NCBI GenBank assembly: GCA_964459305.1
Contig: CAYWNA010000040.1
Coordinates: 1-64,000 of the forward strand
Origin: CAYWNA01 sp964459305
GTDB lineage: Bacteria; Planctomycetota; Planctomycetia; Pirellulales; Pirellulaceae
Direction: 5' to 3'
DNA length: 64,000 bases
Numbering within the stretch: position 1 is the first letter of the stretch; each line of letters opens with the position of its first letter. Of the stretch, positions 1 through 8,413 are shown piece after piece. Made by a program: the position numbers and the translations under genes. Under the pieces are notes generated by a model that was given only the letters and a program-made list of their open reading frames with translations, was not told the DNA's origin and searched no databases.

Positions 1-615
1 GTACCGTTCGCCCTTCTTGTCGAGCTTGCTGAAGTCCTGCGTCAAAGGGATGTTGGCAAAGGGAAGGTCGCCTTCGAGTTGCCGGAAGCACCGGTGCGGA
101 CGGTGCGGGTCAGGCACGGCGGCAGTCCACACGGAATATAGATCAAGGTAGACCCGCCCCGGCGCCGAGACCGATCCGCCTCGGAAGCCAAGGTCCGCGA
201 GAATCCGGAACGTGCTATCGTTGGCGGAAAATGTACCGGGCCGAAAGTAGAGCGGCCGCCTGCCGAAAGCCGCCTGCCAGACCGCGATTGCTTCGGAGAT
301 CACCGCCCGTTGCTCATTCGCCGTCAACCCGCCCAGGTGTGCCCGGTACTTGCCATCGCCGAACTTCCACGGGTGCAGGTGCAGGCCGTCGATGAATGCG
401 CCGCGGTTCTTTTTCAACTCCTCGAACATCGCCGCATGGCGGGCCGCCGCCTCGGGGTGGATGAAAAAGCTGACCGGAAACCCGCGCTCGGACGCCAGAT
501 CGGCGTAGCCACGGATGTACGCTTCGCTCGAATGCCAGTCTTCAGGGCCGCTGGCCTCCGGGTGTTGACGCGGCACCTCGACGTCCATTGTGACCAGTAT
601 GTAGACTTCTTTCAC
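1..615 (-). CDS. Polysaccharide deacetylase-like protein (NodB fold), 3' end outside window
   Basis: The first 205 codons are present; the gene runs off the window. The product starts with a beta-strand leading into TMDVE (Asp11), followed by HLHPWK (His79, His81) and FRPGTFS (Arg125). These match the order of the NodB metal and active-site motifs (Asp, H-x-x/H-x-H, R-x-P), so a metal-dependent de-N-acetylase or related amidase acting on a glycan is likely; the motifs are variant, so the substrate is unknown. I chose the GTG start at 615, because it overlaps the TGA stop of the upstream gene (GTGA) and retains the first beta-strand; an ATG at 588 would lose it. No signal peptide is visible, which would mean cytoplasmic action or a missed N-terminus. 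The overlap suggests translational coupling to the DUF4091 gene. Confidence 0.72.
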   Translation of the reverse strand, partial: MKEVYILVTMDVEVPRQHPEASGPEDWHSSEAYIRGYADLASERGFPVSFFIHPEAAARHAAMFEELKKNRGAFIDGLHLHPWKFGDGKYRAHLGGLTANEQRAVISEAIAVWQAAFGRRPLYFRPGTFSANDSTFRILADLGFRGGSVSAPGRVYLDLYSVWTAAVPDPHRPHRCFRQLEGDLPFANIPLTQDFSKLDKKGERY

Positions 616-3170
616 TCTCCACCCTTTCGATCGCCAAAACTTATGACGGCAATCCTTCGAGCCATTTCGCGCCGGACTTCGTGCAGGTCGCCGGTGATGT
701 CCAGTTGTTTGAGCCAGCGTTCAGCGTCCTCGGCAGCCGCTGCTTTGGCCGGATTCGCCTTTGCGTCTCTGATCGCTTTTTCCAGCGTCGCCAGATACCG
801 TACGTCGTCCACGCCTTCGCGGAAGCCTTCCCATTGGATGGTGTCGATGACGCCGTCCGTCGTCTGGTAGGTGAAGTTGTGGTCACGATAGCGCTGGTGG
901 TCGAAGTCGTTCCAACTATGTCCGAAGGAATGTTGGTACGCGTAGTCCATGGCGCCGTCGTAGCCGGTCTTCCACAGCAGCAGGCCGAAGTTACGGCGAT
1001 AAGTCTCCGGCTGCTCGACGCCCACTTGCGGGTTGGCATAGGAGAAGATGTGGTGGCCTGCTTGGTGGTATTTGTCTGCCTCCTCCGCCACGGGCGGCCC
1101 GGCGTATACGGCCACATCCAGGAGGTCGCCCATGACCTCGAAGGTTCCTTTGTAGCATGCGACAACGACCTTCCCACCGGCCTCGTGAACGGCGTGCCAG
1201 GCCGCACGCTGCGATTTCAGCCGCTCGCCCGTGGCCTCGTCAATGCCGTAGACATACAGCTCGTCGTACCCGTATTGCCCGGCCATCGCCAGCCATTTCC
1301 TAACTCCACTGCGGAGACCCTCCAAGGCGGCCGAGGTCGTTGGATTTCCCGTGCTGATTCCCAGCGAGTAAAGGGGACCCTTGAGCAGTCCGGCTTTTTG
1401 CCGAATCTCAAAGACCTGCCGTAGCAGCTTTTCATCGTAACCTTGATACACGGTGGGATACTCGACGCCGTGCGCTTTCAGATCGCGCATCTCGGCCTCG
1501 TATTGTTCGGGCGACTTGCCTTCCGAACTGATGCTGCCCCGGCCGTCCTTGTTGAGTTTTCCCCGGTAGTAAATCGAATACCGCAATCGTGGCTTTTCGA
1601 GGGTGAATGGCAAGACACACACACGCAGAGCCAACTCGCCGGGCGGTACGCCGGCCGCGGTCATCCGGATCCGGCCCTCGTACCAACCGGGCGCCGCATC
1701 ATCGGGCACACGAACCGTGACCCAAAACTGCTTGGTCGTCTCCGCTTCGATGTCCACAGGCTGTAGCGTGCTCGCATCTTTCGGTTGGATCTCCTTCATC
1801 CCTTCGCTGCCGGAACCGCTGATCAGCACAAAAGTCTCTTTCCCGCCAGGGTCCAGTATGCGCACGTAGTTCTGTTTGTCTTCCAGGTCCACACGCACAA
1901 GCCTGTCGTCTTTGAGCAGCAATTCGGGCGTGAGGATCCGCTGTTTCGTGTCCCAGATTTGTACGCCCGATTGAAACCAACACTTGACCACTCGGATATC
2001 AACCGCACTGGCTGGCATTGTGCCGTTCGGGCCCTTCAGATCGGTCGCAACGACTCTCAGATTCTGCATGCCTTCCAGCGCGCAGATTGCGAACGTGGCT
2101 GGCTCGTATTCTCCTCGGCAGGCAGCGATGCTCAGCTCGTTGGCGACACGACCGACAATGGGGAAGGTCTTCGGCAGGATCTTGTCGTTCGTGATTGCCC
2201 GGCCGACGTAGGTGACGTAAGGGCGTTCGGCGATCCCAGCCTTCGACATTTCGCGGATGTTCGGCGCGGCGCAGCGGACGAGCTTGAGGCGTGCTTCAAG
2301 CTCATCGACTTCCCACGGCGAGACATAGCGTCTTTTCTCGAAGTTGGCCAATTGACCCTTCGCGGCGTCGGCTGCCTTGAGCACAACCGATTTCATTCGC
2401 TGGGCAATGGGCGGCAGCTCGCCGAGCGTCTTGATCTCGTCCAGCGCCGGCTGCAGCTCACCTCGCCACGCCTCGATCCTCTTCAGGAACGCTTGCTGGG
2501 CTGGCTGCCATCGTCTCTGCGCTTCGGCATCATAATCGGCGGTCTTGGGCACTTCCCCCTCGATCTTAATGTCGTCAAGATAGACAACCACTCTTTTTCC
2601 CTCGCCGCCGGAGATGAAAAGCCCCCATCGGTCAAGGTACACGACGACGTTTTGGCCCGTCGGACCGCTGGTGTGCTGCCGAATGACCGAGTCGGCATCG
2701 GCGGCGCCGATCGGCAATAGGTCGCATTGCTGGAGCCTCCATCCTCCGGTTGGCTCACTGAAGCTATCGAAGGCTCCACACCCGGAGTGGTGAGTCGGCG
2801 GAAAGACGAAATTCGCACCGAGACCGACGCGCCCATTCGTCGGCTCCTCGACCCAAATCCGCCCGCTGAACTTCAGCTTGCCCGCGCAAGGAACCTTCAC
2901 CGGCGCAGACCAGTAGTGATAACTGCCCTTTTTGAGGGTCACGTCGAGCTTGAACGATTTCGTGTTTGAGAAGGCTTTCTCGTCGGTGATCCCCTTGAAA
3001 TGGATTTCGTGTTCACCGTTGCTGACCCAGAACTGCACAGGGTCTTTACCCTCGAAGTCCTCGTGATAGCTGAATGGCTCGGTGGGCAACTCGTGGGCGT
3101 CCCCGGCCGTAATTCGCCCCACCCAAATCACGTCCACCAAAAAGGCGGCGAGCAGAAGTTGTTTCTTCAT
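612..3170 (-). CDS. Secreted DUF4091 / GH123-like glycoside hydrolase
   Basis: An 852-residue exported protein. It opens with a signal peptide (MKKQLLLAAFLV...), then a jelly-roll-like carbohydrate-binding region (about residues 30-210), a helical linker, a beta-sandwich (about 320-520) and a C-terminal barrel typical of DUF4091 (about 530-850). The barrel carries YGIDEATGE near residue 642, a DE pair in the position expected for the catalytic acid of GH123-type enzymes, and EGFREGVDDVRYL near the end, a hallmark of the family. The start at 3170 is preceded by GGGAGA; an upstream in-frame codon at 3230 lacks support. The stop overlaps the start of the deacetylase-like gene. The likely role is hydrolysis of an amino-sugar-containing glycan in the periplasm or outside the cell; specificity is not readable. 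Confidence 0.8.
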   Translation of the reverse strand: MKKQLLLAAFLVDVIWVGRITAGDAHELPTEPFSYHEDFEGKDPVQFWVSNGEHEIHFKGITDEKAFSNTKSFKLDVTLKKGSYHYWSAPVKVPCAGKLKFSGRIWVEEPTNGRVGLGANFVFPPTHHSGCGAFDSFSEPTGGWRLQQCDLLPIGAADADSVIRQHTSGPTGQNVVVYLDRWGLFISGGEGKRVVVYLDDIKIEGEVPKTADYDAEAQRRWQPAQQAFLKRIEAWRGELQPALDEIKTLGELPPIAQRMKSVVLKAADAAKGQLANFEKRRYVSPWEVDELEARLKLVRCAAPNIREMSKAGIAERPYVTYVGRAITNDKILPKTFPIVGRVANELSIAACRGEYEPATFAICALEGMQNLRVVATDLKGPNGTMPASAVDIRVVKCWFQSGVQIWDTKQRILTPELLLKDDRLVRVDLEDKQNYVRILDPGGKETFVLISGSGSEGMKEIQPKDASTLQPVDIEAETTKQFWVTVRVPDDAAPGWYEGRIRMTAAGVPPGELALRVCVLPFTLEKPRLRYSIYYRGKLNKDGRGSISSEGKSPEQYEAEMRDLKAHGVEYPTVYQGYDEKLLRQVFEIRQKAGLLKGPLYSLGISTGNPTTSAALEGLRSGVRKWLAMAGQYGYDELYVYGIDEATGERLKSQRAAWHAVHEAGGKVVVACYKGTFEVMGDLLDVAVYAGPPVAEEADKYHQAGHHIFSYANPQVGVEQPETYRRNFGLLLWKTGYDGAMDYAYQHSFGHSWNDFDHQRYRDHNFTYQTTDGVIDTIQWEGFREGVDDVRYLATLEKAIRDAKANPAKAAAAEDAERWLKQLDITGDLHEVRREMARRIAVISFGDRKGGE

Positions 3171-3239
3171 GGCGATCTCCCTCTTTCCACGTCCAGAAAG
3201 CATGGTAATGCATTGCCGACGACATTGCACTCTGTCTTG

Positions 3240-4631
3240 CTACTCGACAGTCACACGGCTTACCTGGTGCATTCGCCCGTCGCGCGGGGCGTCGATGGCC
3301 AGGCGGATCGCCGGCTTCTGTGTGTGGGGATCGATCAGGGCGATACCGAGGCTGTACGTTCCATCGCGAAGCGACGGGGGAAGCTCGATGTGGCCGGTCA
3401 CATCATGGTCACCGGGAGGCCAAGTCGTGGGATCGACGCCGGTCTGCTCGTTGCTGGAGGCGATCTTGCCTTCGCCGTCCAAGAGATAGAGTACCAGTGG
3501 GTACTTTCGATAGAGCTTGCCGACGCCGACGTTCGCCCATTTCATGTGAATCGTCAGGCGGTCGCCCGGCGCAACGGACGCTGCGTGTGAGATTTCGCGG
3601 AGCACGAAGCGGTAGCCGGACTGCCGCGCCAGCTTGTGGAGCTTCGGCAACGCTTCTTCGGGCACTTGGCCGAGGTTGTCGTTGATGTACGTCCCGTGGT
3701 TCGAGAGAATGAACTGGATCGCATTGTCAAACGACCACTCGCGACGCTTGAGAAAGTCGTACGGTCCGAACCACTCGAAGACCACCGGCGCGTGTTTCCA
3801 GCAGTCGGCAAAGCCTGCAACATCGGCGTACTTGGCGGAGCCGATCCACGTCTTTTGGTGCCAAGGCGAACCCACGCCGTCGCGGCGGAAACCTGCACCA
3901 TGAGCAATTGAGTAGGCCAGGGCCTCGGCGTCGTCCGACATCTGCACCAAGGGCGTCTTGCGGAAGCCTTCCACGTACATGTCGATAATCTGCCTTCGCA
4001 CAGGCCATGGTTTTCCGTTGGGTGTGTGCCATTCGCCCCAGATGCCATAGGAGCCGATATCCAGGAACTCAACCCGCGAGTGTCCGTCGTAGCGATCGGC
4101 GAGGGCCTTGATAAAGTCTCCGTGCTTCTTGAGAAACACTGGATCGCCGTAGTCGGGCTCGATCCGCAGAATCCGCTTGCCGCCGGCCATCGTATCCGGC
4201 CCGCCGCGAACGTATTCGTAGGACTGGCATCCGGCGTCGAAAAGCCACTTGGGCGAACAGTAGTAATCGCGCGTGTGGGCGTTGGCCGTCATGATGCGGA
4301 AAGCGATCCGCACGTCGTGCTCCTGCCAGGCATCGATCGACTCGTCGATCAGCTTCCACTGCGGCTTCCCCTCGACCGGCTCGATGTCGCCCCAGTTCAA
4401 GCGAAAATAGGCCACCGAGCACGGCAGCCGCGGCGTGCGTCGAGGCAATCGCTGCGAGGTCATCCAACCCTTGCCGGGATTAGCCAAAATGTCGTCGATT
4501 TCGGTGAATCGCACCGTGACCGCCTTCTGGTCAGGCGAAGGCCGATCCGCTCCTGCGGCGTTCGCACAGATGCACACTAACAGGGTTTCCATACAGACGA
4601 TCAGAACTGCGGTAGTGTGTCTTGTCTGCAT
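3240..4631 (-). CDS. Secreted DUF4832 domain protein (glycosidase-like barrel)
   Basis: A 463-residue protein with an N-terminal export signal (hydrophobic stretch to about residue 26). The body begins with TEIDDILANPGKGWMT, the usual opening of DUF4832/DUF4874 proteins, followed by a TIM-barrel-like domain with LNWGDIEP, FRIMTANAHTRDYY and the strand-end motif FLDIGSYGIWGEWH, which resembles the acid/base region of glycosidase barrels. The C-terminal 120 residues are a beta-sandwich (DRLTIHMKWANVGVG). A strong ribosome site (GAGGAGG, seven bases upstream) supports the ATG at 4631. It lies 69 bases upstream of the DUF4091 gene on the same strand, so the three genes down to position 1 are probably co-transcribed. 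Its biochemical activity is not established for the family; a role in glycan breakdown is inferred. Confidence 0.8.
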   Translation of the reverse strand: MQTRHTTAVLIVCMETLLVCICANAAGADRPSPDQKAVTVRFTEIDDILANPGKGWMTSQRLPRRTPRLPCSVAYFRLNWGDIEPVEGKPQWKLIDESIDAWQEHDVRIAFRIMTANAHTRDYYCSPKWLFDAGCQSYEYVRGGPDTMAGGKRILRIEPDYGDPVFLKKHGDFIKALADRYDGHSRVEFLDIGSYGIWGEWHTPNGKPWPVRRQIIDMYVEGFRKTPLVQMSDDAEALAYSIAHGAGFRRDGVGSPWHQKTWIGSAKYADVAGFADCWKHAPVVFEWFGPYDFLKRREWSFDNAIQFILSNHGTYINDNLGQVPEEALPKLHKLARQSGYRFVLREISHAASVAPGDRLTIHMKWANVGVGKLYRKYPLVLYLLDGEGKIASSNEQTGVDPTTWPPGDHDVTGHIELPPSLRDGTYSLGIALIDPHTQKPAIRLAIDAPRDGRMHQVSRVTVE

Positions 4632-4932
4632 CTCTTGTCCTCCTCTGTCGGGAAGTCACGGCCTGGGGGGCGCCGAAGTTGCTATAGCGTGAATATTGCG
4701 ATCGTTCGGGTTTTGTTTCGGGAGGGCGACGCTCCTGCGGAGCCGCGACTCGGCGGGAGCCTCGCCCTCCCACGTGGGCAGCCTTAACTCCACGGAAGAG
4801 AAATCGCCTGCTGTCCTTCCTGCGGATTACCGTGTCAAGGGCACATTTTCGACGCCCTAGCCACGGCCTCTGCCACTCTGCGGACGATGCGGTGCTGCAA
4901 TATCGAGCGTGGCGACCGGTGTACGGGTAGTC
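4632..4932. other. Intergenic gap with one palindromic repeat
   Basis: About 300 bases between the DUF4832 gene and the 3' end of the propeller gene. Apart from the palindrome at 4720-4771 no coding signal is convincing. It must contain the promoter of the DUF4832-DUF4091-deacetylase run, but I could not assign -35/-10 elements with confidence. Confidence 0.5.
4720..4771. repeat. G+C-rich palindromic repeat
   Basis: Imperfect inverted repeat: the left arm begins GGGAGGGCGACGCTCC and the right arm is GGGAGCCTCGCCCTCCC, matching at about 15 of 17 positions around a G+C-rich centre. It resembles extragenic palindromes scattered in planctomycete genomes. It lies just upstream of the DUF4832 gene, where transcription from the neighbouring minus-strand operon ends, so it could also act as a terminator-like hairpin, although no T-run follows. 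Confidence 0.7.
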
Positions 4933-7900
4933 TTACTCAGCGCGAGCGCGATCCCACTTCGCTGCCTCCGGCATGGTCACGAGGGCCAGGGACACGGAAA
5001 CCGGCCAATTGCACGTGCAATGGCGTCCGAAATTCGGCGCGTTGAGGATGCCGCCAGCCGGGATCAGGCTGTTCGTGCATCCGGAACGAATCCCCCGAAA
5101 ATACACATGGTCGCCGTTCGCCAGATCAAAGTACGAGGCATCACCGTCGCGAACCGATACCAAATGCGGACTGCCCAATGCACGGCCACAGCCTCGCATC
5201 TCGGCGTTCATTCCCTTCCACAGCCGCTCCGGGCGGGGCGTGCCCGTCAGCAGGTCGATCATTCTGCCTCCATGAGTCACCAACGTATCGGACAACAGAA
5301 TCGGCGGATGATTGCCGGTGTAAGGGCTAGGTGGGTCTTTGCAGGGAATGTCCTGGGACCATAGTAGTTCGCCCGTCGCACCGCGGTAGGCCGCGGCCGT
5401 GCTGCGGTTCCGGGTGAAGACGAGAACGTCGCCGACCTCGCAAAATGCAAGCTGGGGATCCAAAAAAGCCGGTGAGTCCAGTGACGTCTGCTGGGTCGTA
5501 TCCTCTGCAGGCGTGGTTGTTGCAATTTGCCAAAGCGTGTTGCCGTCACTTACGTCGAGCGCGCTGATTGTGCCCTCCTCGGTTTTCGGCTCGCCGCGTC
5601 GTCGGCGAGTGGGCAACCAGTAATCGACGCAGAAGACCTTGTTGGCCCCAACCGCGACGCCGAAGCCGTCCCGCTGGCACGGAAACTTCCACCGCATCCG
5701 GCCGCTGTGGCGGTCGACGCACACGAGATGTTTCCCTGCCGTGCCGAGAAGGCAGTCGCCCCAGATTCGGACTTGGTTCCAGGTCAGGCCGTTCCCCTGC
5801 CCCACTTTGCGCGGAACGGGGATCTCATCCGTCTGGACGCCCGTCGCCGGGTCGAGCAAGACGCACGACCGTCCGGAAACCACGTACACGCCGTTGTCGG
5901 CGGCAACGAACTCCCGCAGTCCATTCAAGCTCCGCTTCCACAAATGCCGGCCGCTGTAGATGTCGGCAGCGTGCAGTTCGTTGCCAACGCGCAGGAACAT
6001 GCGTCCAGAGGCGATCCGCGGCGCCGGCCCCTGTAGCAAAGGGATGACTCGATCCAACTCACCGCCAAACCAAAGTACCCCGAACGGTGGTTTGGCCCGC
6101 TGGTCGTTGGACGCGAACGTGTGACCGGCATCGCCGCTCTCGTGGCTCCAATCGGCCGAATCGGGCAGTGCCCCCGCGCGTGTGAAGAATGTCAGATCCT
6201 CTACCCGCTTTACCTCCGCGCCGGCGAGTTTCGCCTGCCGGACCTGTTCAGCAAACACCGCGTGCCGGTCTTCGAAGATGGGCAGACATGCCACGCCACC
6301 GAACGGGCGCAGGACGTCGAACAGCCTCTCGATAGAAGGAAGCTCTTCCTCAGACGCGCACCCGCCCAGGTCCTCCGAAACGACCAAGCTGGCCATGAAA
6401 GGTGGCAGATGAACGGATGCCAGGTCGCCCGGTAGAATATGGACGCGCGAGCCGTAAAGCCCCATCGTGTGCAGCTTCCGGCGGGCAGCAGCCACCTTCT
6501 CCGCGTTCGATTCGATTGCGATCACCTGCAACTCCGACCGGCATGCCAACTCCTCCACCAACCGGCCGCTTCCCAGCCCCAGTGCCAGGCAGTATCCGTC
6601 TTTGATTCCGGTGCGTTCGAGAATTTCTTCTGCCTTGGCCGTCCATGGATCGGATGGAGTCGCGGTACGGGCAAGATCCACCGCCTGGGCGCGAGTCTTC
6701 GGCGTCACCTCTTGCCCGCCGAAGCAGTAGAGGGCTCCCTCGCCAGTCACCACGAACAGCTTGTCGTCCGCAGCCAGTATCCGCGTGGCAGTGCCCTCGA
6801 TCTGCGCCTGCCAGGAGACCCTTGGCTGTTGGCCAGCCGAAGGAATATCCACCGCTGCAACCACGCCGGGAGCGCCGGCATAGAGTCGCCGTCCGGATTT
6901 GATGTGGACCTTGAGTTGAGACGAAAGGCTCCACAGCCGATCGAAGCCGGCAACGGGCCACTCGACCAGCCGCCCACCCCATCCGCCTTGATAGGCCATT
7001 TCAGGCTTTGGCGGCATTGTGATGTCTGAGGCCACGATCTCCTGGTAGTTGGCCTCCGCGGGCGGTCGCCGGTCCTCGTCCTGTATCCGTTTGGTGTCCT
7101 TGCGTTCTGGGTGGGAGTAGTAGATCGCGTCCTCGGTCAGGACCGGCTCGCGATACACGCCCAACTCCTTGACATTGGCCGGGTCGATCTGCAAGCGAGT
7201 TCGGGTCTGGAGCGCATGACGCTCGCCGGGTCGTGGTGAGTTGGTCCACCAGGAAAGAAACGTGATTGGATCGCCCGTGCGGATGCGAAGGAAACGTTTG
7301 CCCTCTTGCTCGACGGTGTCCAGCCTATATTGTTTGACCCACCGGTCCACCGTCTCCGGCGGAACGTCCATCCGTTGGGCGAAATCGCCGAGGCTCACGA
7401 GATCGCCGGACTTCGGCTTCGTCGGCGCTGGCTGCGCGGTTAACCCGTACACGTCTCCGCTTTGGAACAGATAGTTTTCTGTACCGCAAACGTACCAACA
7501 GCCTTTGGCCAGCGCGACGCGGCCGCCCCAGCCCGTTGTGTAGGGCTCCATTCGACCGGAGATCGGATCGAAGAAGCCCGGCAGGGCCCGGCCGCTGGGG
7601 ACGACCAACCGGCCGCCGATCATGGCCAGATACCCTTGGGGCGAAAGTCCCCCATCGCGCCGCGTCCCATGGTCGAGCAGACCATCCTTGACGAAGTCGC
7701 AATCTTGGTTGACCCAGACCGGTTCGCCGGTTCGTGCATCGACAGCGTAGACAAAGACGCCTTCGAAGGGCCAAACGCCTGCGGCGAAATAGACTGTTCC
7801 ATCGGCCAGCACAGGCCCGCCCCGCGCCGGCCAACGCGATATCAGTCGCTCGTTCCCCAACAGCTTGTAGTCCGCCCGATCCGGCGGCAGAGCGCGGAAC

Positions 7901-8361
7901 TTCCAGAGCAGGCGTCCATTTTTCGCGTCCAAGCAATACAAGCAACCGTCGTCGGAGACACAGTAAACCTTGTTTTCCCACGCCAAGGGCGCCAGCCGCA
8001 CTGGACCATCGGCGAAGAAAGTCCACTTCGGCTCGCCCGTGTCCGTGTCCAGTGCTGTAAGGCTGTCGGTCACCATCGAAGGAACGAAGATCCGCTTGCC
8101 CATCGCGACTGGTTCGTACGAGATATCGAAGCACAACCGGGGATCATTGGGAAATGCCGGCCGCGGCGCGGGCAATTCGCGCTTCCACTGCAGATACAAC
8201 TCGTCGGGCAGTTCCAGGGGCGAAGCCGCACTCCGACCGGCATCGTAGCGCCACATGGGCCAGTCGCCCTCGGCCGCGCAAATGCCGCCCGGGCAACACA
8301 AGCCGGAAAAAAGTACCAGCACAGCGCTAACAATAAGCGGAAGAAGGCGAGAATAGGCCAT
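4933..8361 (-). CDS. Secreted PQQ-like beta-propeller protein with embedded SAM-methyltransferase-like domain
   Basis: A 1142-residue protein. A signal peptide (to about residue 29) is followed by PQQ-type propeller blades with repeated outer strands such as LTALDTDTGEPKWTF, YCLDAKNGRLLWKF and YAVDARTGEPVW (about 35-560). Residues about 580-760 form a Rossmann-type methyltransferase-like domain: glycine-rich ALGLGSGRLVEELA (about 590), the acidic strand end VIAIES (about 615) and ASLVVSEDLGG (about 660). Propeller blades resume to the C-terminus (HAADIYSGRHLWKR, CVDRHSGRMRWKF). The quinoprotein-dehydrogenase active-site pattern was not identified, so the propeller may be a scaffold. ATG 8361 has AAGGA seven bases upstream. 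The gene follows the Tat oxidoreductase by 52 bases, probably one transcript. SAM is not normally available outside the cytoplasm, so the domain may bind another ligand. Confidence 0.82.
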   Translation of the reverse strand: MAYSRLLPLIVSAVLVLFSGLCCPGGICAAEGDWPMWRYDAGRSAASPLELPDELYLQWKRELPAPRPAFPNDPRLCFDISYEPVAMGKRIFVPSMVTDSLTALDTDTGEPKWTFFADGPVRLAPLAWENKVYCVSDDGCLYCLDAKNGRLLWKFRALPPDRADYKLLGNERLISRWPARGGPVLADGTVYFAAGVWPFEGVFVYAVDARTGEPVWVNQDCDFVKDGLLDHGTRRDGGLSPQGYLAMIGGRLVVPSGRALPGFFDPISGRMEPYTTGWGGRVALAKGCWYVCGTENYLFQSGDVYGLTAQPAPTKPKSGDLVSLGDFAQRMDVPPETVDRWVKQYRLDTVEQEGKRFLRIRTGDPITFLSWWTNSPRPGERHALQTRTRLQIDPANVKELGVYREPVLTEDAIYYSHPERKDTKRIQDEDRRPPAEANYQEIVASDITMPPKPEMAYQGGWGGRLVEWPVAGFDRLWSLSSQLKVHIKSGRRLYAGAPGVVAAVDIPSAGQQPRVSWQAQIEGTATRILAADDKLFVVTGEGALYCFGGQEVTPKTRAQAVDLARTATPSDPWTAKAEEILERTGIKDGYCLALGLGSGRLVEELACRSELQVIAIESNAEKVAAARRKLHTMGLYGSRVHILPGDLASVHLPPFMASLVVSEDLGGCASEEELPSIERLFDVLRPFGGVACLPIFEDRHAVFAEQVRQAKLAGAEVKRVEDLTFFTRAGALPDSADWSHESGDAGHTFASNDQRAKPPFGVLWFGGELDRVIPLLQGPAPRIASGRMFLRVGNELHAADIYSGRHLWKRSLNGLREFVAADNGVYVVSGRSCVLLDPATGVQTDEIPVPRKVGQGNGLTWNQVRIWGDCLLGTAGKHLVCVDRHSGRMRWKFPCQRDGFGVAVGANKVFCVDYWLPTRRRRGEPKTEEGTISALDVSDGNTLWQIATTTPAEDTTQQTSLDSPAFLDPQLAFCEVGDVLVFTRNRSTAAAYRGATGELLWSQDIPCKDPPSPYTGNHPPILLSDTLVTHGGRMIDLLTGTPRPERLWKGMNAEMRGCGRALGSPHLVSVRDGDASYFDLANGDHVYFRGIRSGCTNSLIPAGGILNAPNFGRHCTCNWPVSVSLALVTMPEAAKWDRARAE

Positions 8362-8413
8362 AGGACGTTCCTTTTCGATAGTCTGAGCCGAGCCATGTCA
8401 GGTTCAGGACGCC

